DNA from: Branchiostoma floridae
Taxonomy: Eukaryota; Chordata; Leptocardii; Amphioxiformes; Branchiostomatidae
Direction of reading: 5' to 3'
DNA: 64,000 nucleotides
Assembly (NCBI RefSeq): GCF_000003815.2
Contig: NC_049979.1
Span: 25,893,978 to 25,957,977 of the forward strand
A program made the position numbers and the translations under genes. How positions within the stretch are numbered: the stretch's first letter is position 1; every line of letters begins with the position of its first letter. The notes below the pieces were generated by a model, which was given only the letters and a program-made list of their open reading frames with translations, did not search any database and was not told the DNA's origin. Below are positions 51,107-61,479 of the stretch, one piece after another.

Positions 51107-52588
51107 CTAAAAAATTGAAACACATCGATAAACAGCTGACCGATTATCAATCATCCAACACACGGTTAAGGTAGACAGGACCCGGAGTGTTATTCACAAA
51201 CCACGCTCGACCACACAGCCTGGACCTCAAAGGTGGGCGAATTCCACGATAACATGAGAGAATTAGAAACAGGCGCCAGCCACACAAACTCACCTTTCGC
51301 TTCCAACCACACAACGAACGAGAATTACTGAAGACGACATATAGGGTACACGCCTAGAAAAAAAAAAAAAAAAAGATACCACTACAAACCGTCGCCATGG
51401 GTGGCCAACCGCGCCACCGTGACCACGTCGACTGTGACTCACGTGCGAGGGATGCCTCTTGTAGCGGCTCGGAGACTGTAACTGTCGAGAACACCTCAAT
51501 TAAACAGCAACAACAGGAGTAGCAGAGTGTCTCTACACACCACGTGCAACACGGCGGATCCTGGTCTATAGCAAAGCTAAAAACTAAATTGCAGAGCTTC
51601 AAATGAGAGGCACCCGGACACAGAACAAACCGGAGTAAACACGCAAACTGATTCCTAGGCATCAAGGAGCTTTCATCAACCCCATTTGGAGCCCACGTCG
51701 AGGCAAGTTGGCGCCAAATCCCACGCCGCGACCAGGTGGCACATACCTGCAAACAATGAAATCACAGGGGACAAAACAGAGATGGGAAAACAGATTTAAT
51801 TCATCTCAAACAGGTGGTAATACTTCCTCTGCTAGGATGAAGAACCGCAAAACTAGCCCTGTAAAACCAGTCGCTGTAAAGGGCTATCAGGCTGAAACAC
51901 TTAAGCTTGGTGAAAGGAGTCAATTCCTAACCGGGAGAAAACAAAACAAAACAGAAGCTGTCAGTTCCCCAAGCACATCTTAGAGCTATGAACACCAACA
52001 TGGCACAAATATTTCTCCCGACATGAAAGCAACTCGAAACAAACCACACAACAGTAACACGGGGAGGCATTGATGTGTCTGAAACCACGTGCGACACGGT
52101 CGAAACTGATCGACTCCACGTCGTCCGCTGCTAATCACACTGACCTAGCTGCGGAAAGTAATTAGGTTCTCGTCAGGTTGTCATACACATTTGTTCCATC
52201 ATCCTGGAAGTCGCCCCTGGAATACCCCAACGACAGCTAATTCTGGAAAGGAAATGTGACAGAATAGCCTCACACCGCACAAAGGAGACCCGCGTGACAC
52301 GTAAGTGTTTCACTGGCTCACACCTGAAAGAATTCATGTGCACGTGCTCCGCCTCGCTGCCGGTGGTACATACCTGCGAACAATGGGACGAAGTGGGGTC
52401 ATACAGGGAAGGGAAAATAGGCACAACTTGTCTACAACGCTGGGTTTTCTTCTTCAAGAAGGACAAAAATGGAACTGACTCTGTCACGTCTGCTGTACAC
52501 ATACAAGGCTGTCAGACTGACACGTCAGGAAAGTTCTAAACTGTTAATCGGGAGAAAGAAACGTCAATTCCACCCACTAACAAATGCA

Positions 52589-52676
52589 CCAACACAGTAA
52601 TAACGCTCGTCCAATACAACCACAAACAAATGCACCAACACAGTAATAACGCTCCTCCAATACAACCACAAACAAC
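52589..52676. repeat. Tandem duplication of about 43 bp
   Basis: ACAGTAATAACGCTCGTCCA and following bases, including ATACAACCACAAACAA, occur twice in a row with one difference. Confidence 0.9.
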
Positions 52677-54171
52677 GATAAAATTCCCGTATACCAGTTT
52701 ATACCAACCCAACCGCGGCCACCGCGGATGAAAATGCTGGGGACGTAGCTGATGGGGCTGCCGAGGTGGACGCCAAGACCACGGTAGAGTGAGCCCTGCG
52801 CCGAGACCCTAAGGAGGTGGAGGGCGCCGATATCTGGGGGACCCCTTCGCTTTCCATCTCTGGCAGATTCAAGCCTACGAAAATTAAAGAGATAACCAAA
52901 CAGCGACACATTAGTACTTTAACCTTGATGCGCCAAGCTCGTAACTGCACGAGGCAACACATTCTCACACGCCAGAATCACACAGCCTGACCTCAAAGGT
53001 GAGCGAATTTCACGATAACATGAGAGAGAGGCTTCAAACACCCAACACAGGCACATACATCAACCAGCAATAAAGCACCCACGATACAAACACAATTACA
53101 CACACGCAACAGCAAGGAATTCCGTCACCTTCATCCGCATACCTGAGAACAAAGCACCAACTACACAGCTAGCTGCCGTGCACGTGTAGGGACTAATCCG
53201 TTCAAGCTCTAACGACGTCCCTCCCTGGACCTGCAAAGTCTATCGACTAAACGAACAAAGAAACACATAGCAAAATGCCAACTCAACGAGAAAATAAAAT
53301 GCGGGTACATGCAACGCACAAACACTCCCTTGTCCTAAGTCGAAACAAAGGGGAAAGAAAAGAGGAAACGAGGCAGCCTGTCTGGCGTTTTGATGACTCC
53401 GAATTCCCACGTGCGTGACCAGGTGTCAAAGATTAACTCACCTCACGGAGACAAAGCAAAAGTTAACACAGGATTAAACCTCTCACATATAGCTTGGCCG
53501 TCTCCTTTCCTTCACCGAACCTGGAAAATAACGTAGCGAGTGAAAAGGGAAGAAGTACAGAACAAAAGTCCAACCTCTTGGTCGCTCCTTCGACGCACAT
53601 GAAGAACGGACAGCCAATCTGTCAGGCAAGAACATGCCACAAACGTATAACACGACGGCGCTACACGCCCACCACAACATTCTACATAATCTCATACCAC
53701 CAGAACCGCGCACGGGCGAACTACCAAACCTTAAAACGGGATGGACGACTTCTTCGCCATTGTCACAGTTCACAAGATGGCCTTTTGGTGGGGAGGAAGC
53801 GACAGCCTGGTTCTGTCGCTTAGGCTCCAACGGCAGGCGGAGAACCTGTAGACTGCAGTGATCTATTCCTCCGCTGTGCTTTATAGAGTGGGTGTGATGA
53901 CGTCACCCATATCTCTCAACCAATAGCATCGCATGACAAATAGTGTAGACGTACGTATTTTATGTATGCTATTTATTTCACACAGTAGCAGTAGAGACTT
54001 ATTGTAATCAAGATAACATTATTAGCAATTCTTTTAGTCTTGATTTTCTGCTGAGGCAATCCTGAATAAAATGTTGTTTAGTTATAGAAAGATAGGAATG
54101 TAGCGCGCGTGAGATAAAACATTTTTTTGCGCACAACGTTAGAAACTACGATTACCGATTTTTAATAATTT

Positions 54172-54990
54172 TTAATGATTTTTAATGTCTCAGTCCGTAT
54201 AGTCAAATATTGGCTACGACTCAGACAATTAAACATTTCTTCACATCCGTTACAAGTAGATGCACTTCAGTCACAACAATACATACCAGAGAACAGTCGC
54301 AGGAAAAATTGGATACATCATGTAAAGGAAGTACTCAATAACAGCGGCTATTCACCGACATCATAGACAACAGTTATTCATGTAGATTGTTGAATGACAT
54401 GTATACTCAAACTTTCTTTTACAAGTTATCTGCAGACGAAGGAAAACTTAGATTTTACAAAAACTTATATACGACATGGAAAACTACTTGTACCATAATA
54501 ATTTTGATTACTGCTCAGCAATATGTAAGTTACGAATTAGTTCGCACCCGTTTAGAAATAGAGAAAGGGAGATACAAAAAGCTACCTGTTCAAGAAAGAA
54601 TTTGTAAGCAGTGCACAACGAATGCAGTGGAAAATGAAACACATTTTATTTGTGAATGCCCCCAATTCGATGCCGAAAGAAAAAGACTATTTGAAAGAGT
54701 GACCGAAATCACACCAACATTTTCATTGTTAGAAACGCCACAAAAGATTCTCTTCCTACTAAGATCACCGAATTAATCTATTATAGAATACATGGGGCAT
54801 TTCATTTTCAGCTGTCTTCAAAGAAGAAGTCAAACCCCGCAATAGTTACGTAGACTTAGTACCCTATTCTGTATCGTATGTACATTCATCTACATGTACA
54901 TTCATCTACATGTACTCAGACCACATTCATTCATTTCATGTATTTAGTCTTTTTTCTCTTGCAATTAGCCCAATCGGCATGAATTTGCAA
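54172..54990 (+). mobile_element. LINE (non-LTR retrotransposon) 3' fragment, decayed
   Basis: Two frames give the C-terminal region of a LINE reverse-transcriptase polyprotein: IVKYWLRLRQLNISS upstream, then ELVRTRLEIEKGRYKKLPVQ and ERICKQC..ETHFICECP. The terminal Cys/His knuckle (CxxC, then H and C) is visible. A stop and a frame change separate the two parts, so it is a dead 5'-truncated copy. The 3' end probably lies near 54,990. Confidence 0.8.
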
Positions 54991-55692
54991 TAAAATATTC
55001 TCGAAATTTAATCACTCATATACATCATAAAGTTTTATTTTAGAAGTCATTTTCTTCACTGCAAGTATGCTGTGTCTTTTATTTAACACCATTTTGCTTT
55101 TTCTGATAGTAAAATCTAGTTATCACAGTGCTTCTTGGTTAAAACATACGTCATTTTTTTTTACTCAAATGCATCGTTATAATCTACGGAACTTACTGCG
55201 ACGTGTTGATCATCTGGACACAGAAAGAAGATGTACTGACTGCACTTAATATTTGTACATGCAATATGCAGTGAATATACGTTCTAAACATAGTGTCTAC
55301 ATTGTATTTTCTGTTGCAGTGCCTTTTCCTAGATTAGACTACCTTCTTCAGTTTATTTTCTTATTCCAGTCCAGACTCTCGTTACTTAGAAACCAATCAT
55401 CATCATCATGATATTGTTTTTAACCTTGGTGTCCGACATTGCCCATTGTGCCAACACCTGCAGGAATCCTCAATTTGAAATTGCCACCGCTGGGCTGGGT
55501 GCTGCTGTCAATCAAATTTTGGTTGTTGAGAAAAGTATGACCATATGTGAATTGAAAGAAGCTTTAAATTCGTGATATGGCTTCTGCCTGAATGTGGTTG
55601 GTTGCTCCAGGCGGTTGGCGGGTCAGGTTTGGGAAGCACTTAGATAACTGTCGAAGTAGGAAATCCGTGGACGCGTCTTGGCATTGCTGACA
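54991..55692. other. Region between LINE remnant and small membrane protein exon
   Basis: AT-rich. On the minus strand an AATAAA (reverse complement at 55,352-55,357) could end the transcript of the gene at 55,693-55,950. Confidence 0.4.
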
Positions 55693-55950
55693 TCACACGT
55701 TTTTCATGTCATGGCTAAGGAGAAAGTACAGAACGGCTGCAACAACGAGCACAACACACACCACGGGAATTATGCATTCGAGGCGACACCCATGGTTGTC
55801 ATGATTGGCTGACTGGTTTCCATGGTAACCCACTGCGAGACCATACTGTGCAGATGTGTGAGAGGAAGGCATCCGGGAACTGGCAGTGTGGGGGTTCCCC
55901 GGGGGCACGAGTGGTGTTCTTTCGAAGTCCTCGTCCAGTTGAATTGACAT
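55693..55950 (-). CDS. Small single-pass membrane protein, last coding exon
   Basis: 85 codons from ATG to TGA. The N-terminal 60 residues are polar and Pro/Ser/His-rich (MSIQLDEDFERTPLVPPGNP, then QYGLAVGYHGNQS). A hydrophobic segment at about residues 57-79 (CIIPVVCVVLVVAAVLYFLL) and a short tail SHDMKNV follow, so the layout is tail-anchor-like. A ttaagcag acceptor sits just before CCTACTCCGTC-ATG, suggesting an upstream non-coding exon. A minus-strand AATAAA lies 340 bp downstream. I do not recognise the family. The composition and gene-like flanks argue for a real gene. Confidence 0.55.
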   Translation of the reverse strand: MSIQLDEDFERTPLVPPGNPHTASSRMPSSHTSAQYGLAVGYHGNQSANHDNHGCRLECIIPVVCVVLVVAAVLYFLLSHDMKNV

Positions 55951-55964
55951 GACGGAGTAGGCTG

Positions 55965-56160
55965 CTTAAATAAGACAAATTCATTTGTACTTTCATGCTT
56001 AAAATCATGCTCTCTATATATATTCCTCGATCTTTCCAGCACCTACCAACATACCAAATATCATAAGGATCCATCCACAGCTTCTCGAGTTATGCTGTCC
56101 ACAAAAACAAAGGCAGACAAACAAATGACACAAAGAATTGCCTTCTCGGGCGAATGTAAA
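55965..56160 (-). repeat. Dispersed CTCCATGAAA-type repeat, minus-oriented fragment
   Basis: Contains ATCATAAGGATCCATCCACA and GAGTTATGCTGTCCACAAAA, complements of motifs in the copy at 56,700-56,790. Confidence 0.5.
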
Positions 56161-56219
56161 AAAAATAAAGGAAGTCGTAGCTCGAAATCGAACATTATTT
56201 TTCCCCTCGCAGTCTGCTA

Positions 56220-57828
56220 AGGCCACAGCAAGTAAATGTTATGGATGACAATAGCGCGCGCATTAATTTTCGCCTGATTTCAGAAAAAAAACAAACAAAT
56301 TTTCTTCTTCTGCAGGGAAAGTCAACATAATAAAGTACCAAAATGAGCAAATATGTTGTGTTGTAGCCTAATGATCGTACTTGTAGTTAAGTCACAATTG
56401 CGAGGTACCCAGGACTGTAGTTGTAGAAATTAAACTTATTGGATAGTTGTGAAAGTGAAACCAATATGGAAGCCAATAGTGTGGTTACCAACTTTGTTAG
56501 TGATACCAGGCTACCACACTAGTGTCACTTTTACCACACCAGCACATGTCTTGAATACAGGAATGAATGCCTTGTTGGCTCTGATACCCTTTAATTCTTG
56601 TTTCAACATTCATCACAACTTTATGGTGCCTATGTTGAAAATGTAGCCATCTTGTTACCTCCATGAAATTTCATGGAGGTTATATTTTACCCCGCGTTTG
56701 TCTGTGTGTCTGTGTGTCTGTCTGTCTGTCTGTGTGTAAACAAGATAACTCAAGAACGGCTGGGTGGATTGGTTTGATACTTGGTGTGTTGGTAGGGTGT
56801 GATGAAAGCTGGAAATGATTAGATTTTGGGCCCCCTAGCGGCTCCCCTTGGTACTGCAGCGCAACTTCCGGTTTTGCTATCTTGGTGTTCTGAACATGCT
56901 ATGGTCACGATTTTTGAGTATTAGATAGCTCTTGTGCTCAGGAAGAAGTGACATAAGTTTGGGCCCCCTAGCGTCTAGTTTTGGGATAGCAGGGGCATTT
57001 TTGTCAAAAACTTCTGACGAGGATAACTCAAGAAGGGAACAACGGATTTTCATGATTTTTGGTATGTAGGTACCTTGGGCAATGTTGTACAAGATGAAAT
57101 ACTAATTATGCAAAATAGGAGCAAATTTGCATAATTAATGACAACATTCAATCATAGCAGTTTTTTCTATGTATCTCTTGTCTTGGACGTTATATGGTCT
57201 TGAATTTTGGGTGGTAGATAGCTTTCAGTGTCATGACAAAGTGGAGCAAGTTTCAGCCCCCTAATATTCAATTTAGGAACTGCAGGGGCATTTTTGTCAA
57301 GACATTCCAAAGAGGATAACTGCAGAAAGGATTAACGGATTGTCATCATATTAGGCATGCGGGTACCTTAGGCAAAGATGTTCATAATGATATACATGTT
57401 ATGCAAATGAGGACTTAATTTGCATAATTAATGAGGAAATTGTATAATTCCATTGTTTTCAATAACTGGACTTCTGATAAATGTAACACATGTTAATTAT
57501 GATAGGTGGAATATAAGCAGATACTAAATATGGTAATGAGGAACTTATTTGCATAATTTATGTAAAAATTGCAAAACCACTTTATGATTAATAATAGGAA
57601 TTTTATAATTGCGACATGTGTACGATTGTCAATGATGAACAACACCATGCATAAATTATGTTAATGTCTTAGTCATTTGCGTGAAATTTACAAAAGCTCT
57701 AAATTTTCATGGAGGTATGAGGTCGCCGAACTCTAGTTTTCCTTATCCATCTTGTTTTTTTTTCGCCCTATCACACTATTTTTGCAGTCTGCAGAAGATG
57801 TCATCCATAAAATTTATTTGCTGTGGCC
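56220..57828. mobile_element. TAA-flanked Harbinger-type MITE split by a nested repeat
   Basis: Ends GGCCACAGCAAGTAAATG and its complement (CATCCATAAAATTTATTTGC then TGTGGCC), flanked by TAA at 56,217-56,219 and 57,829-57,831. The intact relative at 60,001-60,482 shows that 56,655-57,730 is an insertion. Confidence 0.75.
56655..57730 (+). repeat. Dispersed CTCCATGAAA-type repeat, long copy nested in the MITE
   Basis: Starts with a short hairpin (TTACCTCCATGAAATTTCAT), then a TGTCTGTGTG microsatellite. Three internally similar segments follow, each with GGATAACT-type motifs, CCCCCTAG, and a GCAAAT..TTTGCATAATTAATG element. Ends TTCATGGAGGTATGAGGTCG. Confidence 0.65.
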
Positions 57829-57831
57829 TAA

Positions 57832-58175
57832 CGGCTAATACACACTGTAAGTGTTCGTGTGCTCTACCAACCACACAGGTACCTACCTGTTATGCAGGGT
57901 CGGTTCACAGCCGTGTTGAGGTGCTGGTGTAATGTAGTGTTTGTTGCTGGGAAAGCTAGACAGAGAGCCTGACTCGTACAGTCGATCACGAGTGTTCCAG
58001 CAAGACCGTGTCTAATGGCATGGCAACGACAATATGCAGTTTGTAAAGTACTCGACTTTGAACTTTATTATAGCACCACTTTGTAGGCACATGGGTCAGC
58101 TTGAATTGTGTTGGTGTGTACACGTACAGCAGATCATTTCAAGGTTCGTTATCAAAAACTAACAACGTTCAATGA
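57832..58175. other. Unique-looking intergenic sequence
   Basis: No open frame, repeat boundary or RNA gene that I can support. Confidence 0.35.
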
Positions 58176-58410
58176 TAATCACCAGGTGTATTTTGCCAGC
58201 CAGTAGGTACCCAAATTATGAGTAATGAGGCTGTTTAACGTGGTCGAGGCACCTCCTCGAGCACAGGACCCCCGTTTTACGTCCCTCCCGGAAGACGATT
58301 TCGTGAGGCTACAGCAAGCCGGTCTTCATTGGTTGTTGGTCTCTCATCCAAGAACTGACCGGACCGCGCGTTGCTTAACTTCCGAGATCGCGGGATCGGG
58401 TGTACCAACG
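58176..58410 (-). mobile_element. 5S-rRNA-derived SINE, copy 2 (5' truncated)
   Basis: Minus strand shows TACACCCGAT, CTCGGAAGTTAAGCAACG and AGTTCTTGGATGAGAGACC, which are 5S rRNA box A and box C regions, then the body with ACGTAAAACGGGGGTCC. Closely matches the copy at 26,272-26,543. Confidence 0.8.
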
Positions 58411-58454
58411 AAAACTTATTACAATTAATTCTATTAAGTGTGGCAATGAAAATG

Positions 58455-58865
58455 CATTTTTATGTATATATTGAATTATACATTTGCTGTTGTTGGTGTG
58501 TTTTAGTATTCGCCTTTCCTCTGGCTCTGTTTACAGCCTGTCAAGTGCTAACAAGGTCCAAACTAGCTACTTGATGGCTGGGCTGTCAACCTCTACCCTG
58601 CTATCTAGCAACTATGACCTCTTACAGACATCTTGGAATGCCTGTCCCGATTCCTGGGACTCTAAAGACAATAGGACTGTGTCCTACCTCTCTGCCTCTC
58701 TCCACCAAACACTGTCAGTTCTTTTTAACATTGTGAGTCGCATCCTGTTTCTGAACATGCCATGGTGACGGAGTTATGGTTTATATGTATCAAATTGTAC
58801 ATTTCGTATTGTTGGTGTTTTTTAGTATTCGCCTTTTATCTTTGGCCTGGCTGTATTTGTAAAGG
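58455..58865. repeat. Diverged tandem duplication
   Basis: A segment with ACATTTGCTGTTGTTGGTGT and TTTTAGTATTCGCCTTTCCT recurs about 315 bp later as ATTGTTGGTGTTTTTTAGTA and TTCGCCTTTTATC. Function unknown. Confidence 0.45.
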
Positions 58866-60000
58866 ATGTTATGCAGATGTTCTCTACTAATCTTTCTCTG
58901 GTACTCTCCTTAACACTCGGGTGCTTGGGAATTCCATTTGGGGAACGGAAGAATGCAGACCAGCATGATGCAACTACGCACGAGCGGACTCTAAATTCCT
59001 CACATGCCTGTCCAATTCTGGGAATTCCTGACAAACGGTCGCACACTATACTATTAGGCGTCGCCACTGAGGCGTCGCCAAAAATAATCATACGTACAAT
59101 CGCTACAAGAAACATAAAAGAGGGTTGAAAAGGGATGTTGTCATTCTTTTTTTTGCCAATGTCTGCAGAACACATTTATTGGAAGAAACAAAACGGATGT
59201 TAGCTTAATTCAGGCACCTGTTAGCTTTATTGACACAACGAAAGTACATACAGTCATCTAAAATTTTAGATAAGTAAACAGCTGCCCCTACGCCCGGTGA
59301 GGCTATGGGACCGGTGAGGTGAGGTGAAACAGAATTGGTTTAACATAGTAACCACAAGGTACATGAGTATAGCAATGTACTGGGTTTACTAAGCGTGTGC
59401 GCTACAGTCTCTACGATGTCTCAGAAACGTTCTCTAATGTACGAACAGCGCCAATCAGAAATACTTTACAGAACTCAAATTTCGGCATACAATTATGCAG
59501 AATGAACCCTTTTATGAATGTTCACCAAATTTCAAATCATCGTGATCCTTACTTTCGAGTAGACGTCCTTCTTAAAAACGTAAGTGGCGATGGAATCAAC
59601 TGGTCAACTGTGAGTTGTGTAGGTCGTTTTCATCAAAGCATGGAATGTGCCTAAACATTGTTAAAATGCTTTGTGAGGAGTCCCTTCGTATTTAAACTGG
59701 AAAGAAGTGGGTATTTGACTTTCAGTAGAGCTGAAGTTGACAGCTCAATTGTCCTTATCTCTCCTTTAGAGTTACTGATTTTAAAAAAGTTGCATGCAAA
59801 ATAAGGATCAGAATAATTAGAATTTTGATAGGCTTTCATGGTTTATGTCCCAAAGGCTTTTTGGTATGAGTATGCCCCAAAGTTCGAGCTATCATCTTAT
59901 TTCTGGGTCAGGTCCAGAACGTATTGATCACCTGTAGTATTTACCTTCAGATATGACGTGCGTACATCCGCGCGCACACCTGCTTCTTTTCTCACCTTTA
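58866..60000. other. Intergenic stretch without a supported gene
   Basis: Two short frames (58,871-59,128 and 59,397-59,654) were examined and not accepted. Tandem CATTCTGGGAATTC-like motifs near 58,930 and 59,020. Confidence 0.35.
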
Positions 60001-60482
60001 GGCCACAGCAGGTAAAACTTATGGATGACATCAGCTAATTATTTTTCGCCTGATTTTGAAAAAAAGAGAAGATTTTTTCCTTCGGAAATTGTGAACATGA
60101 CGAGAAAGTACCCCAACGGGAAGATATATCTTTTGGTAGTCTTGATCGTACTTGTAGAAGTGACACACATGTAGTCATGGCTGTAGTTGTAGAAGTAAAA
60201 CTAGTTCGATAGTAAAATTGGCACCAATGTGGTAGTCATGACTGAAGTTTTAAACTGATACCAGTTTACCGCACTGGTGTCACTTTGTGCACGTCTTGAA
60301 TACAGAAATAAAAGACTTGTTGGCTGTGATACCATCGTCGCTTCAGTTCTTGTTACAACGTTTATTGTATCTTTTTCGAAAATCTAGCCATTTTTTCCAC
60401 CCATCATGTTTTTTTTTTCATCCTCTCGAATTACATTTTGAGTTAACAGAGGATGCCATCCATATATTTATTTAGTTTGGCC
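60001..60482. mobile_element. Harbinger-type MITE, intact relative of 56,220
   Basis: Starts GGCCACAGCAGGTAAAAC and ends near TTAGTTTGGCC; TTA precedes, TTTA follows. The interior is colinear with both halves of the split copy. Confidence 0.7.
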
Positions 60483-60716
60483 TTTAATTACTCACTCCCC
60501 TCTACAAAATAACTAGTCGTCCACCATTCGTTTTCCTCTCCACGTCTCTTCTTTGCCAAGAGATCGGATTCAACATTTCAGTAAGTACTTTTGATCCATT
60601 TTGACATTTCGAACGATAGCCAAAGAAAGTATCTAGCTTAAACTCTCATACTAACTTTTTATACTAGTTAGAACGTTCAAAAATCGAATACATGCGCGGA
60701 CCTGACTATCGGTGGG

Positions 60717-61010
60717 GGCGTATGGCGTAGCAGCAGGGTTTTTACCCCATAACCCAGAAATCCTGGGTTCAAATCCATTGATATTCCGACGTGTTGCGTC
60801 CTTGGAAATATCACTTTATGAGTCGTTTGATTAAGGCCGTTGACATTAAATGGAGGACCCGTGTTTGCGGAGAGCCACACTTCGAACATGTTAACACACA
60901 AAGAACCCACCGCATCGAAAAGAGTAGGGGTCCTTCCCGGTGTGAGTGCTTCAAACCTACAGCCCTACGACTTCAGCTAGGGCAGGTACCGTCGTATTGA
61001 GGTCACTTGA
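60717..61010 (+). mobile_element. tRNA-derived SINE
   Basis: Box A-like TGGCGTAGCAGCAGG and box B-like GGGTTCAAATCC in the first 65 bp. The body includes TTAACACACAAAGAACCCAC and AGAGTAGGGGTCCTTCCCGG. Confidence 0.65.
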
Positions 61011-61020
61011 GTTAAGCTCA

Positions 61021-61312
61021 GGGCACAGCCCGCCGTACGTGAAAATACGTGCTGTCTACGTGCTAAAACGTGGGCAATCTTTTGGGATCCGTAAGTGGTG
61101 AGTACCGCCTCCTCACGAACTCGTAGGGAATCCGACGGATTTTGGAGCACGCAGACACGCCGTAGAACTTAACGTGCAGGCAAAACTGTGTGTGCCATTT
61201 GGCTGCGGATTCGCCCCCCGTACGTACGTACGTACGTGCCAGTACAGGCGACGCGCCTGCCCTGTACAGCCTGAACGTTTTCAGAAATACGTGGCGCGAA
61301 CGTGGCCTCCCC
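61021..61312. mobile_element. Partial reverse-oriented copy of the CCCGCCGTA element
   Basis: Starts GGGCACAGCCCGCCGTACGT and follows the complement of 15,395-15,690 (shared CTTTTGGGATCCGTAAGTGG and GGAATCCGACGGATTT). Contains a (CGTA)n run at about 61,219-61,237. Its far terminus is missing. Confidence 0.7.
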
Positions 61313-61327
61313 CAAAACACCCCCGTT

Positions 61328-61476
61328 AAACTCCAGCTCCGGCCCGCACGGTCCAGCTCTTGCCCGCACGGTCCAGCTCTTGCCCGCACTGATTCCAGCT
61401 CCGGCCCGCACGTTCCAGCTCCGGCCCACACGTCCCAGCTCCGTCCCGCACGGTCCAGCTCCGGCCCGCACGGTCC
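61328..61476. repeat. 20-bp tandem repeat (about 7 units)
   Basis: Units of the type CCAGCTCCGGCCCGCACGGT, some reading CTCTTGCCCG. GC-rich, abutting the truncated element. Confidence 0.92.
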
Positions 61477-61479
61477 CTT

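Larger units (their letters stand above)
47131..53943. mobile_element. 6.8-kb composite transposon with the same ends as the 279-bp MITE
   Basis: Begins CTATTTATCATGCGTAGCTA and ends GCATCGCATGACAAATAG, matching both ends of the neighbouring MITE at high identity. The interior contains the 60-bp minisatellite, minus-strand exon-like sequence and internal duplications (51,216-51,276 with 52,980-53,030; 51,735-51,800 with 52,355-52,430). No transposase frame recognised. A passenger-carrying non-autonomous element is the simplest reading. Its right flank (TGTA) does not repeat TTTC, so the target duplication is unclear. Confidence 0.65.

Noticed and set aside
58871-59128. 85-codon frame with a hydrophobic start
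   Set aside because: The signal-like start is weak, the rest has no recognisable feature, and an opposite-strand frame is equally long.
59397-59654. 85-codon frame reading RYSLYDVSETFSNVR
   Set aside because: It begins at GTG and has no convincing splice sites; probably chance.
60717-60790. Possible tRNA gene
   Set aside because: Has A and B boxes but no proper acceptor stem or cloverleaf, and continues into a SINE body. The same holds for the heads at 2,252 and 24,799.
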